This document shows, piece by piece, positions 17,415-27,526 of a DNA stretch of 64,000 bases. Origin of the DNA: Streptomyces malaysiense (GTDB lineage: Bacteria > Actinomycetota > Actinomycetes > Streptomycetales > Streptomycetaceae). The stretch's first letter is position 1; every line of letters starts with the position of its first letter. The notes beneath the pieces were generated by a model that ran no database searches, was not told the DNA's origin, and worked only from the letters and a program-made list of their open reading frames with translations. Location: contig NZ_LBDA02000067.1 of the NCBI RefSeq assembly GCF_000980885.2, positions 1 to 64,000 of the forward strand, written 5' to 3'. Both the position numbers and the translations under genes were made by a program.

Positions 17415-17663
17415 ATGGGGCGCGGCCGGGCCAAGGCCAAGCAGACAAAGGTCGCCCGCCAGCTGAAGTACAACAGCGGTGGGACTGATCTTTCACGTCT
17501 GGCCAGTGAACTGGGCGCATCAACTTCGAACCAGCCGCCGAACGGCGAGCCTTTCGAGGACGATGACGAGGACGAGGACGACCTTTACTCCCGTTACGCC
17601 GACCTCTACGAGGACGACGAGGACGAGGACGAGGGCCCCTCACAACACCGTCGCGGCGCTTGA
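17415..17663 (+). CDS. DUF3073 small acidic protein
   Basis: An 82-residue protein. It opens with a basic block (MGRGRAKAKQTKVARQLKY) followed by the conserved NSGGTDLSRLASEL, and ends in a strongly acidic stretch (EDDDEDEDD, EDDEDEDE). This split-charge layout defines the actinobacterial DUF3073 family, whose function is not known. The ATG at 17415 is preceded by GAGGGGG. The gene is convergent with purM and separated from it by a bidirectional hairpin. Confidence 0.9.
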   Translation: MGRGRAKAKQTKVARQLKYNSGGTDLSRLASELGASTSNQPPNGEPFEDDDEDEDDLYSRYADLYEDDEDEDEGPSQHRRGA

Positions 17664-17682
17664 CCTTGCACTGAGCACCAGT

Positions 17683-17709
17683 CCGGTCGGTGGCACAGCC
17701 ACCGACCGG
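17683..17709. terminator. Bidirectional terminator between DUF3073 gene and purM
   Basis: A 12-bp perfect stem (CCGGTCGGTGGC with its complement, loop ACA) stands between two convergent genes. Confidence 0.8.
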
Positions 17710-17758
17710 CTTCTGTGCTACCCGCGAGCGGCTCTCGCGGGCACCACACCGTGAGGCG

Positions 17759-18826
17759 TCACTTCGCGTAGTCCCCCACCAGCTCCGCGCCGCTGTCCTT
17801 GTCGCCACGCCCGGTGATCTCGCCGGCCACCCAGGCCTCGACGCCCCGGTCGGCCAGCGTCGCGAGGGCCACCTCGGTGGATTCCTCGGGGACGATCGCC
17901 ATCATGCCGACGCCCATGTTCAGCGTCTTCTCCAGTTCCAGGCGCTCCACGTTCCCGGTCCTGCCGACCAGGTCGAAGATCGCGCCCGGGGTCCAGGTCG
18001 CGCGGTCGACCACGGCGTGCAGGTCGTCCGGGATCACCCGGGCCAGGTTGGCGGCGAGCCCGCCGCCGGTGATGTGGCTGAAAGCGTGCACATCGGCCGT
18101 GCGGGTCAGGGCCAGGCAGTCCAGCGAGTAGATCTTGGTGGGCTCCAGCAGCTCCTCGCCGAGGGTGCGGCCCAGCTCGGCCACCTCCGACTCCAGGGCC
18201 AGACCCGCCGTGTTCAGCAGGACGTGGCGGACCAGGGAGTACCCGTTCGAGTGAAGCCCGGAAGCCGCCATGGCGATCACGGTGTCGCCCTCGCGGATGC
18301 GATCCGAGCCGAGCAGCCGGTCGGCCTCCACGACGCCCGTACCGGCGCCCGCGACGTCGAAGTCGTCCTCGCCGAGCAGGCCCGGGTGTTCGGCCGTCTC
18401 ACCGCCGACCAGGGCGCAGCCGGCCAGCACACAGCCCTCCGCGATGCCCTTGACGATGGCGGCGACCCGCTCGGGGTGGACCTTGCCGACGCAGATGTAG
18501 TCGGTCATGAACAGCGGCTCGGCGCCGCACACCACGATGTCGTCCATGACCATGGCGACCAGGTCGTGGCCGATGGTGTCGTAGACACCCAGGCGGCGCG
18601 CGATGTCCACCTTGGTGCCCACGCCGTCCGTGGCGGAGGCGAGCAGGGGGCGCTCGTAGCGCTTGAGGGCGGAGGCGTCGAAGAGTCCGGCGAAGCCGCC
18701 GATGCCCCCGAGGACCTCGGGACGCCGGGTCTTCTTGACCCACTCCTTCATCAGCTCGACGGCGCGGTCGCCCGCCTCGATGTCGACGCCCGCCGCTGCG
18801 TAGCTGGCACCAGTTGTCTCAGACAT
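17759..18826 (-). CDS. purM: Phosphoribosylformylglycinamidine cyclo-ligase (AIR synthetase)
   Basis: A 355-residue cytoplasmic enzyme that closes FGAM to AIR with ATP, step 5 of de novo purine synthesis. The AIRS N-terminal signature is clear: LASATDGVGTKVDIA, GHDLVAMVMDDIVVCGAEP and the GGETAEHPG loop. Length is normal. It follows purF on the same strand with a 34-bp gap, so purF-purM are probably co-transcribed. Start ATG at 18826. Confidence 0.97.
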   Translation of the reverse strand: MSETTGASYAAAGVDIEAGDRAVELMKEWVKKTRRPEVLGGIGGFAGLFDASALKRYERPLLASATDGVGTKVDIARRLGVYDTIGHDLVAMVMDDIVVCGAEPLFMTDYICVGKVHPERVAAIVKGIAEGCVLAGCALVGGETAEHPGLLGEDDFDVAGAGTGVVEADRLLGSDRIREGDTVIAMAASGLHSNGYSLVRHVLLNTAGLALESEVAELGRTLGEELLEPTKIYSLDCLALTRTADVHAFSHITGGGLAANLARVIPDDLHAVVDRATWTPGAIFDLVGRTGNVERLELEKTLNMGVGMMAIVPEESTEVALATLADRGVEAWVAGEITGRGDKDSGAELVGDYAK

Positions 18827-18860
18827 GACTGTGAGAGCTTTCGTGTCGTACTGCGGGGTG

Positions 18861-20390
18861 TTACGGGCGGCGGATCGCGTCGGCCGCGGCCGTTTCGGCG
18901 GGACCGGCCGCCAGCTCGGTCTCCAGCAGCTGCTTGCCGAGCAGCTCCGGATCCGGCAGCTCCATCGGGTACTCGCCGTCGAAGCAGGCGCGGCACAGGT
19001 TCGGCTTCGCGATGGTGGTCGCGTCGATCATGCCGTCGATGGAGATGTACGCGAGCGAGTCGGCGCCGAGGCTGGTGCCGATCTCGTCGATCGTCATGCC
19101 GTTGGCGATCAGCTCCGCGCGGGTGGCGAAGTCGATGCCGAAGAAGCAGGGCCACTTCACCGGCGGCGAGGAGATGCGGATGTGCACCTCGGCGGCGCCC
19201 GCCTCACGGAGCATGCGCACCAGGGCCCGCTGGGTGTTGCCGCGCACGATCGAGTCGTCCACGACGACCAGGCGCTTGCCCTTGATGACTTCCTTGAGCG
19301 GGTTCAGCTTCAGCCGGATGCCCAGCTGGCGGATGGTCTGCGAGGGCTGGATGAACGTACGGCCCACATAGGCGTTCTTCACCAGTCCGGCGCCGAACGG
19401 GATGCCCGAGGCCTCGGCGTAGCCGATGGCGGCCGGGGTGCCCGACTCCGGGGTCGCTATCACCAGGTCGGCCTCGACCGGGGCCTCCTTGGCGAGCCGG
19501 CGGCCCATCTCCACCCGGGAGAGGTACACGTTCCGGCCGGCGATGTCGGTGTCCGGACGGGCCAGGTACACGTACTCGAAGACACAGCCCTTGGGCTTTG
19601 CTTCCGCGAATCGCGAGCTGCGCAGACCGTTCTCGTCGATGGCGACGAACTCGCCCGGCTCGATCTCGCGGACGAAGCTGGCGCCGCAGATGTCCAGGGC
19701 GGCGGACTCGGAGGCGACCACCCAGCCGCGCTCCAGGCGGCCGAGGACCAGCGGGCGGATGCCCTGGGGGTCACGGCCGGCGTAGAGGGTGTGCTCGTCC
19801 ATGAAGACGAGCGAGAAGGCGCCCCGGACCTTCGGGAGGACCTGCTGGGCGGCCTCCTCGATGGTCAGCGGCTTGCCGTCCTCGTCGACCTGGGCGGCGA
19901 GCAGCGCCGTCAGCAGGTCGGTGTCGTTGGTGGCCGCGACCCGGGTGGAACGGCTGTTGTTCTCGTTCGGGAGTTCGGCGACCATCTCGGCGAGCTGCGC
20001 CGTGTTGACCAGGTTGCCGTTGTGGCCGAGCGCGATCGAGCCGTGCGCGGTGGCGCGGAACGTCGGCTGGGCGTTCTCCCACACGGACGCACCGGTGGTC
20101 GAGTAGCGGGCGTGTCCGACCGCGATATGACCCTGGAGCGAGCCGAGAGAGGTCTCGTCGAAGACCTGGGAAACCAGGCCCATGTCCTTGAAGACGAGGA
20201 TCTGGGAGCCATTGCTGACCGCGATTCCCGCGGATTCCTGACCCCGGTGCTGGAGGGCGTAGAGCCCGAAGTACGTGAGCTTTGCGACCTCTTCACCCGG
20301 AGCCCAGACACCGAAGACGCCACACGCGTCCTGGGGGCCTTTCTCACCGGGGAGCAGGTCGTGATTGAGTCGACCGTCACCACGTGGCAC
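18861..20390 (-). CDS. purF: Amidophosphoribosyltransferase
   Basis: A 509-residue first-committed enzyme of purine synthesis, transferring glutamine-derived ammonia to PRPP. The catalytic Cys23 (DACGVFG) follows a short N-terminal segment, suggesting propeptide removal as in the Bacillus-type enzyme. The glutaminase part (HRGQESAGIA, GHARYSTTG) and the PRPP motif in LVVVDDSIVRGNT are intact. Four Cys residues near the Fe-S ligand positions (CVF, CGA, CFF, CRACFDGEYP) fit an iron-sulfur type enzyme. A 14-bp palindrome lies about 90 bp upstream of the start. Confidence 0.97.
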   Translation of the reverse strand: MPRGDGRLNHDLLPGEKGPQDACGVFGVWAPGEEVAKLTYFGLYALQHRGQESAGIAVSNGSQILVFKDMGLVSQVFDETSLGSLQGHIAVGHARYSTTGASVWENAQPTFRATAHGSIALGHNGNLVNTAQLAEMVAELPNENNSRSTRVAATNDTDLLTALLAAQVDEDGKPLTIEEAAQQVLPKVRGAFSLVFMDEHTLYAGRDPQGIRPLVLGRLERGWVVASESAALDICGASFVREIEPGEFVAIDENGLRSSRFAEAKPKGCVFEYVYLARPDTDIAGRNVYLSRVEMGRRLAKEAPVEADLVIATPESGTPAAIGYAEASGIPFGAGLVKNAYVGRTFIQPSQTIRQLGIRLKLNPLKEVIKGKRLVVVDDSIVRGNTQRALVRMLREAGAAEVHIRISSPPVKWPCFFGIDFATRAELIANGMTIDEIGTSLGADSLAYISIDGMIDATTIAKPNLCRACFDGEYPMELPDPELLGKQLLETELAAGPAETAAADAIRRP

Positions 20391-20481
20391 GGCACCGAGT
20401 GTAGGCGAGATCGACCACTGGTCCGAATTGGGGATACGCGGTCCTAACGGACGGGCGGTTCCCGGATCACCTTGTCGCTTT

Positions 20482-20495
20482 CTGCGTATACGCAG
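20482..20495. promoter_or_regulatory. 14-bp perfect palindrome upstream of purF
   Basis: CTGCGTATACGCAG is a perfect palindrome 92 bp upstream of the purF start codon and 99 bp from the end of the META-domain gene. It has the form of an operator for a dimeric repressor. The regulator is not identified. Confidence 0.4.
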
Positions 20496-20593
20496 GTCAG
20501 CGCGGCGTGTCCGGGGTCACCCGGGGTCCTCGCCGACCGCCCGCGACTTTCCTCGGGGCGGTTTGGCCGTATGCGTGAGTGAGGTGTCGCACA

Positions 20594-21040
20594 TCATTCT
20601 GGTGTGCTGTGGGTGAGGTTGACGTGGTCTCCGTGACTCGTGGTGAGCGTGAGCTCGCCGTGGTCGGCCACGCCGGTGAACGTGCCGCCGCCGAGCAGCC
20701 CGCCGAGCAGCCGCTCGAACGCCATCCGGGCGTCGTCGCAGACCATCCTGGTGGTGCGCAGCCGCCCGAAGGTGACGCGATCGCCGTGCAGGGCGGCGGG
20801 GGCGCTGAAGCCGTTGCAGCCGAGGTTGCCGGCGGCGGTTCCGTCGTCACGGACCAGCAGGCGGGCGGAGGCCGGTGCGGGGTGCGTGGCGCCCTGGGCG
20901 GTGACGCTCACGACCCGCCACTCGACACCGGTCAGGGGTTCGTCGACGGTCACCGCTCCACTGTGCGCGGGCGTGGCGCCACAGGCCACCGCCAGGGGGA
21001 GGCACAGGGCGAGAGCGGCGGGCGCTTTGTTCCGTTTCAT
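20594..21040 (-). CDS. META-domain (HslJ-like) lipoprotein
   Basis: A 148-residue exported protein. The signal peptide (KRNKAPAALALCLPLAVACG) ends in a lipobox with Cys20, so it is probably membrane-anchored outside. The rest is one META domain: LTGVEWRVVSV at its start, the core GNLGCNGFSAP and the second Cys in TTRMVCDDARMAFE, which may form a disulfide. Proteins of this family (HslJ) are linked to stress or antibiotic tolerance, but no role is shown here. Start ATG at 21040. Confidence 0.88.
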   Translation of the reverse strand: MKRNKAPAALALCLPLAVACGATPAHSGAVTVDEPLTGVEWRVVSVTAQGATHPAPASARLLVRDDGTAAGNLGCNGFSAPAALHGDRVTFGRLRTTRMVCDDARMAFERLLGGLLGGGTFTGVADHGELTLTTSHGDHVNLTHSTPE

Positions 21041-21093
21041 GCGGATACGACGGTGCACCGTCACCGCCGGTTCCCACCGGTCCCACCGGTCCC

Positions 21094-21891
21094 TCAGGTC
21101 ATGACCGGCAGGAGGCCCCCGATGTCGGCCCGCTCCCCACTCGCGCTGACCTTGGCCTCGTCCACGGCCGTCCGCCAGTCCGTCCGCCCGGTGGCGAGCC
21201 GTACCCATGTCAGCGGATCGGTCTCCACCACGTTGGGCGGGGTGCCGCGGGTGTGCCGGGGGCCCTCCACGCACTGCACCACGGCGAACGGCGGCACGCG
21301 GACCTCGGTGGACCCCCCGGGCGCCTTCACCGCGAGCGCGTCGGCGAGCAGCCGGGTGGTGGCCGCCAGCGCCTGCCGGTCGTACGGCACGTCGAGCCCC
21401 GGCACGGCGGCGTTCAGGTCGTCGGTGTGCACGACGAGTTCGACCGCGCGGGTGACCAGGTAGTCGTCCAGGGACAGGACACCGGCGTCGGTCGGCAGCA
21501 GCCGGCTCCCCGGGTGCTCGGCGAGGAGATCGCGCAGGGAGACGTCGATGTCCGCGAGGTAGGCGTCGAGGTCGGGATGCCCGGCGGTGAGGTCCCGGGT
21601 GAAGGCGTCGATGGCCACGGAGTTCGCGGCGGTCGCGAAGGGCCAGTCGAGCAGCACGGCATCCGCCCTGGCCGGCTCGGGCCGCGCGAGCGCCCGCTGT
21701 ACGGCCGTCAGCGCCATCCCGATGTGCACGACCAACTCCCGCACGGACCAGCCCCCGAGCCGGGTCTCCCCCGCCAACTGCTCCTGACCGAGCCCGCGTA
21801 CGGCCTCCCGCACCGCCCCGAACTGGCCGAGGACCGCGGCACGGGTCCGGACGGGATCGTAGGTACGGGCGCGCTTCTTGGCCGGTGGCAT
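21094..21891 (-). CDS. DinB/MDMPI-like, sterol-carrier family protein
   Basis: A 265-residue cytoplasmic protein. The N-terminal half is a DinB-type four-helix bundle of the mycothiol-dependent maleylpyruvate isomerase group (GGWSVRELVVHIGMAL with a His at a metal-ligand position, and later VELVVHTDDLNAAV). The C-terminal part (VRVPPFAVVQCVEGPRH, DPLTWVRLATGR) fits the SCP2-like domain that follows in such proteins. It may act on a mycothiol-linked substrate; the reaction is not known. ATG at 21891. Confidence 0.78.
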   Translation of the reverse strand: MPPAKKRARTYDPVRTRAAVLGQFGAVREAVRGLGQEQLAGETRLGGWSVRELVVHIGMALTAVQRALARPEPARADAVLLDWPFATAANSVAIDAFTRDLTAGHPDLDAYLADIDVSLRDLLAEHPGSRLLPTDAGVLSLDDYLVTRAVELVVHTDDLNAAVPGLDVPYDRQALAATTRLLADALAVKAPGGSTEVRVPPFAVVQCVEGPRHTRGTPPNVVETDPLTWVRLATGRTDWRTAVDEAKVSASGERADIGGLLPVMT

Positions 21892-21962
21892 GGGGGGAGC
21901 TTATGCGCAGTCACCCGTGTGGGTGAGCAGCAGCGGAAACCACGCCGCGCGGGCGGGAGCGG

Positions 21963-22106
21963 GTGACTCTGGCTTCCGCCTGGAGGGGGATGCAGCATGG
22001 CGGCTACCGCGACGTCCATACCGCGAAGTCCGGGGAGAAGGTACTCGTCCCCGGCCCGATGGACATCGAGCTGGACACGGAGATCCTCAAGAACTACGTC
22101 CGCTGA
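21963..22106 (+). pseudogene. Uma2-family endonuclease, C-terminal remnant
   Basis: A short plus-strand reading ends HGGYRDVHTAKSGEKVLVPG then PMDIELDTEILKNYVR before TGA at 22104-22106. This is the usual C-terminus of Uma2 (DUF820) nuclease-fold proteins, which are abundant in Streptomyces. The catalytic PD-(D/E)xK part is absent upstream, where the neighbouring gene starts on the other strand. It is best read as a decayed copy. Confidence 0.55.
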
Positions 22107-22116
22107 ACCGTCACGA

Positions 22117-22155
22117 GAGCCCCCCGCCCGGAACCGGGTTCCGGGCGGGGGGCTC
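22117..22155 (-). terminator. Terminator of the purSQL operon
   Basis: An 18-bp perfect stem (22117-22134 with 22138-22155, loop CGG) lies 6 bp after the purL stop codon. It may also end the Uma2 remnant on the other strand. Confidence 0.9.
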
Positions 22156-22160
22156 CGTGT

Positions 22161-24415
<2,255 letters not shown>

Positions 24416-24419
<4 letters not shown>

Positions 24420-25096
24420 GCGTTGACCAGCTTCTTGAGGATCGAGGTGAAGAAGGGGAGGCCGTCGGTGCGGCCGGAACCGATCAGCGGCTCGACGGCG
24501 TGCTCGGGGTGCGGCATCAGGCCGACGACATTGCCCGCCTCGTTGGTGACGCCGGCGATGTCGTTGAGCGAGCCGTTGGGGTTGAAGTCGACGTAGCGGA
24601 AGACGACGCGGCCCTCCGCCTCCAGCTTGTCGAGCGTGTACGGGTCGGCGACGTACCGGCCGTCCATGTTCTTCAGCGGGATGTGGATCTCCTGGCCCCG
24701 GCGGTAGTCGCCGGTCCAGGCCGTCTCCGCGTTCTCCACCCGCAGCTTCTGGTCGCGGCAGATGAAGTGGAGGTGGTCGTTGCCGAGCATCGCGCCCGGC
24801 AGGAGGTGGGCCTCGGTGAGGACCTGGAAGCCGTTGCAGATCCCGAGGACCGGGAGGCCGGCCTTCGCCTGCTCGATGACCGTGTCCATGACCGGCGAGA
24901 AACGGGAGATGGCGCCGGCGCGCAGATAGTCGCCGTAGGAGAAACCACCGGGCAGGACCACGGCGTCGACCTGCTTGAGGTCCTTGTCCTTGTGCCAGAG
25001 GGCGACCGGTTCGGCGCCCGCGAGACGGATCGCGCGCTGGGTGTCCCGGTCGTCCAGGCTCCCCGGGAAAGTGACGACGCCAATACGAGCGGTCAC
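24416..25096 (-). CDS. purQ: FGAM synthase, glutaminase subunit
   Basis: A 226-residue class I glutamine amidotransferase subunit that supplies ammonia to PurL. The nucleophile elbow is GICNGFQV, and the catalytic His/Glu pair is in LMPHPEHAV near the C-terminus. The start is GTG at 25096, overlapping the purS stop codon (GTGA), and the gene's own stop overlaps purL; the three genes form one tightly coupled operon. Confidence 0.98.
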
Positions 25097-25371
25097 TTCG
25101 CCGCCTCCGCGACTTCCGCGCCCTCTTCCACCTTGACGGTGAAGTCCTCGATCACCGTGTTGGCGAGGAAGGATTCCGCGAGATCACGGATGCGGGCGAG
25201 CGCGGCCTCGTCGACCGGGCCGTCAACTTCCAGTTCGAAACGCTTTCCCTGACGGACGTCCGAGATCCCTTCGAATCCCAGGCGCGGCAGCGCACGCTGG
25301 ACCGCCTGGCCCTGGGGGTCGAGGATCTCCGGCTTGAGCATGACGTCGACTACGACGCGTGCCACTGGCAC
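25093..25371 (-). CDS. purS: FGAM synthase subunit PurS
   Basis: A 92-residue small subunit that bridges PurQ and PurL. The sequence shows the PurS pattern VVVDVMLKPEILDPQGQAV followed by GFEGISDVRQGKRFELEV. It is the first gene of the purSQL operon, with the promoter in the 304-bp region it shares with the divergent lsr2. Confidence 0.98.
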   Translation of the reverse strand: MPVARVVVDVMLKPEILDPQGQAVQRALPRLGFEGISDVRQGKRFELEVDGPVDEAALARIRDLAESFLANTVIEDFTVKVEEGAEVAEAAK

Positions 25372-25675
25372 TCCCGATGTGTGGTGCTGAGCAGGTTCCT
25401 TCAGACTACCCGCACAAAATTTCTACGCGGGTAGAGTTGGAGGAAACTACGTGAGGCGCATCACGATCGGGTGTCGGACCCCTGCGGCCGAGAAAAGTTC
25501 TGGGAAAGTTCGACAGGCCGCCCGTGACCCCTATTGCGTTCGGACACGCGGACGGATTTAGTCGGGCTTCACTTTGCATTGCCGGGCACTGTACAAATGA
25601 ATTGGCAATAGCCGATACTCGGCACGTCAACGCCGGTGAGCTGTATCGACGTGCCGCACGAAGGGACCGATATTC
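25372..25675. promoter_or_regulatory. Divergent purS / lsr2 promoter region
   Basis: A 304-bp gap between two divergent genes. It is clearly AT-richer than the genome around it, especially 25545-25625 (TGTACAAATGAATTGGCAAT). Such DNA is preferred by Lsr2 itself, so autorepression and an effect on purS are plausible. An imperfect repeat of GCCGA/TCGGC lies at 25609-25625. No small gene is seen. Confidence 0.45.
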
Positions 25676-25993
25676 GTGGCGCAAAAGGTCGTGGTCACTC
25701 TCTTCGACGACATCGACGGCTCGGAAGCGGCGGAGACGATCGCCTTCGGACTCGACGGCAAGTCGTACGAGATCGACCTGAACGAAACCAACGCCAAGAA
25801 ACTGCGCAAGGCGCTCGCGCCGTTCGTCGAGGCCGGCCGCAAGCGGTCGCGCTCCGGCAAGGCGTACAAGCAGACCGAGGTGGCACCCGACCCGGCGGCC
25901 GTGCGCGCCTGGGCCCAGGCCAACAAGATGGACGTGCCCGCGCGCGGGCGTATCCCCAAGAAGGTCTACGAGGCGTTCAGCAGCGCGCGGTGA
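25676..25993 (+). CDS. lsr2: Nucleoid-associated xenogeneic silencer Lsr2
   Basis: A 105-residue small basic H-NS-like protein that bridges AT-rich DNA and silences foreign or specialised-metabolism genes. The dimerisation domain opens AQKVVVTLFDDIDGSEA. The C-terminal DNA-binding domain has VRAWAQANK and the RGR motif in ARGRIPKKV, which inserts into the minor groove. The GTG at 25676 has GAAGGGA upstream. It is followed by its own terminator and then tRNA-Gly genes. Confidence 0.97.
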   Translation: MAQKVVVTLFDDIDGSEAAETIAFGLDGKSYEIDLNETNAKKLRKALAPFVEAGRKRSRSGKAYKQTEVAPDPAAVRAWAQANKMDVPARGRIPKKVYEAFSSAR

Positions 25994-26022
25994 GGCGTGT
26001 GCGGGCCCGCGAAGGGGCGGCG

Positions 26023-26048
26023 CCCAGGGTCCGTCAGCGGACCCTGGG
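26023..26048 (+). terminator. lsr2 terminator
   Basis: An 11-bp perfect stem (CCCAGGGTCCG and complement, loop TCAG) lies 29 bp after the lsr2 stop codon. Confidence 0.8.
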
Positions 26049-26183
26049 GGCCGTGCAGTTGGGCCGAGCGGGGGCGGGCGGAGGACCTCCGGGGAAGCCG
26101 ACTTGCGCTACCCCCCCGCTGATCAGCTAATGTCTGAGACACGCCGAGGGGCGAGGCCGAAAGGCCACAACCCCGAGGATCAT

Positions 26184-26255
26184 GCGGGTGTAGTTCAGTA
26201 GTAGAACATCCCCCTTCCAGGGGGAAGGCGCAGTGTGCGATTCCTGTCACCCGCT
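26184..26255 (+). tRNA. Aberrant tRNA-Gly (UCC anticodon)
   Basis: A 72-nt tRNA with perfect acceptor GCGGGUG/CACCCGC, D-stem GUUC/GAAC, anticodon stem UCCCC/GGGGA and loop CUUCCAG (UCC). Two parts are abnormal. The D-loop is AGUAGUA instead of AGUGGUA, so the G18-G19 pair is lost. The T-arm reads CAGUG-UGCGAUU-CCUGU: the stem hardly pairs and the invariant U55 is G. Contacts between D- and T-loops should therefore be weak. It could be a decaying gene or a specialised, non-proteinogenic glycine tRNA. Confidence 0.75.
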
Positions 26256-26337
26256 CTGGCATCGGCCGTCCGGACCACTCTCGTGGATCAGGTAGGCTGG
26301 TGCTCGCACCGATCGGTGGGAGCCGGTCGGGGGCAGT

Positions 26338-26410
26338 GCGGACGTAGCTCAGTTGGTAGAGCGCAACCTTGCCAAGGTTGAGGTCGCGAGTTCGAGCCTC
26401 GTCGTCCGCT
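26338..26410 (+). tRNA. tRNA-Gly (GCC anticodon), copy 1
   Basis: A canonical 73-nt cloverleaf with acceptor GCGGACG/CGUCCGC, anticodon loop UUGCCAA and normal D- and T-loops. CCA is present in the gene (26411-26413). The body is identical to the copy at 30274-30346. Confidence 0.96.
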
Positions 26411-26416
26411 CCAAGG

Positions 26417-26447
26417 AAAAGCCCCGGTCTTCGTGACCGGGGCTTTT
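26417..26447 (+). terminator. Terminator after tRNA-Gly copy 1
   Basis: A 13-bp perfect stem (AAAAGCCCCGGTC and complement, loop TTCGT) ends in a TTTT run. Confidence 0.9.
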
Positions 26448-26560
26448 CTCGTGCTCTCCCCGAAGCGACCCGGAAGTGCGAAGCGCCCGCTGACATTTGT
26501 CATGCCGGCCGATGACACCGCGCACTGCCGGCCGCCCCCGGACGCCGGGACGCTGAGGTC

Positions 26561-27526
26561 ATGGACATCGACGGGCACGAGCAGGTGATCGAGGTCACCG
26601 GTCTCACACGCGTCTACGGCGGCGGATTCGAGGCCGTACGCGGAATCGGCTTCTCCGTGACGCGCGGCGAGATCTTCGCGCTGCTGGGCACCAACGGCGC
26701 GGGCAAGACCTCCACCATGGAACTCCTGGAGGGCCTCGCCGCGCCGACCCGCGGCGAGATCAGGGTCCTCGGCCACGATCCCTACCGCGAACGGACCGCC
26801 GTACGCTCCCGTACCGGCGTGATGCTCCAGGAGGGCGGCTTCCCCGCGGAGCTGACCGTCGCCGAGACCGCACGGATGTGGGCGGGCTGCACCAGCGGCG
26901 CCCGGCCCGCGGCGGAAGTGCTGGCCAGGGTGGGGCTCGGGGACCGGCACGGGGTGCGGGTCAAACAACTGTCCGGCGGCGAACGGCGCCGGCTCGACCT
27001 CGCGCTCGCCCTGCTCGGCGACCCCGAGGTGCTCTTCCTGGACGAGCCGACGACCGGTCTCGACGCCGAAGGCCGCCGGGACACCTGGGAGTTGGTGCGC
27101 GCGCTGCGGGACGCCGGCACGACCGTGCTGCTGACCACGCACTACCTGGAGGAGGCCGAGGGCCTGGCCGACCGGCTAGCCATCCTGCACGCGGGCCGCA
27201 TCGCCGCCGCGGGCACCCCCGCCGAGGTCACCGCGGGCCGCCCCGCCCGGATGTCCTTCCAGCTCCCCGAGGGCTACCACCTCGGCGATCTGCCCCCGCT
27301 GGCCGCCCTCGGCGTCCGCGGCCACGAACACGCGGGCCGGACCGTGCGGCTGCGCACCACCGACCCCCAGCGCACCGCCGCCGGCGTCCTCGCCTGGGCC
27401 GAGCGCAAGGGCCTGCGCCTGGACGCCCTCGATGTGCGCTCGGCCTCCCTGGAGGAAGCGTTCCTGGGGATCGCGGGGCACGACGGCGGGGACGGTCCGG
27501 AACTCGGTCAGGGGGTGGCGGCGTGA
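26561..27526 (+). CDS. ABC transporter ATPase (DrrA/CcmA type)
   Basis: A 321-residue ATP-binding subunit of an export-type ABC system. The Walker A is GTNGAGKTS (Asn in place of the more usual Pro/His), the signature is LSGGERRRL, and Walker B is VLFLDEPTTGLD followed by the H-loop in LLTTHYLEEAEG. The C-terminal region (about 225-310) is the extra domain found in the DrrA/daunorubicin-resistance group. It overlaps its permease partner by four bases and is part of a four-gene unit with a two-component system. Confidence 0.93.
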   Translation: MDIDGHEQVIEVTGLTRVYGGGFEAVRGIGFSVTRGEIFALLGTNGAGKTSTMELLEGLAAPTRGEIRVLGHDPYRERTAVRSRTGVMLQEGGFPAELTVAETARMWAGCTSGARPAAEVLARVGLGDRHGVRVKQLSGGERRRLDLALALLGDPEVLFLDEPTTGLDAEGRRDTWELVRALRDAGTTVLLTTHYLEEAEGLADRLAILHAGRIAAAGTPAEVTAGRPARMSFQLPEGYHLGDLPPLAALGVRGHEHAGRTVRLRTTDPQRTAAGVLAWAERKGLRLDALDVRSASLEEAFLGIAGHDGGDGPELGQGVAA

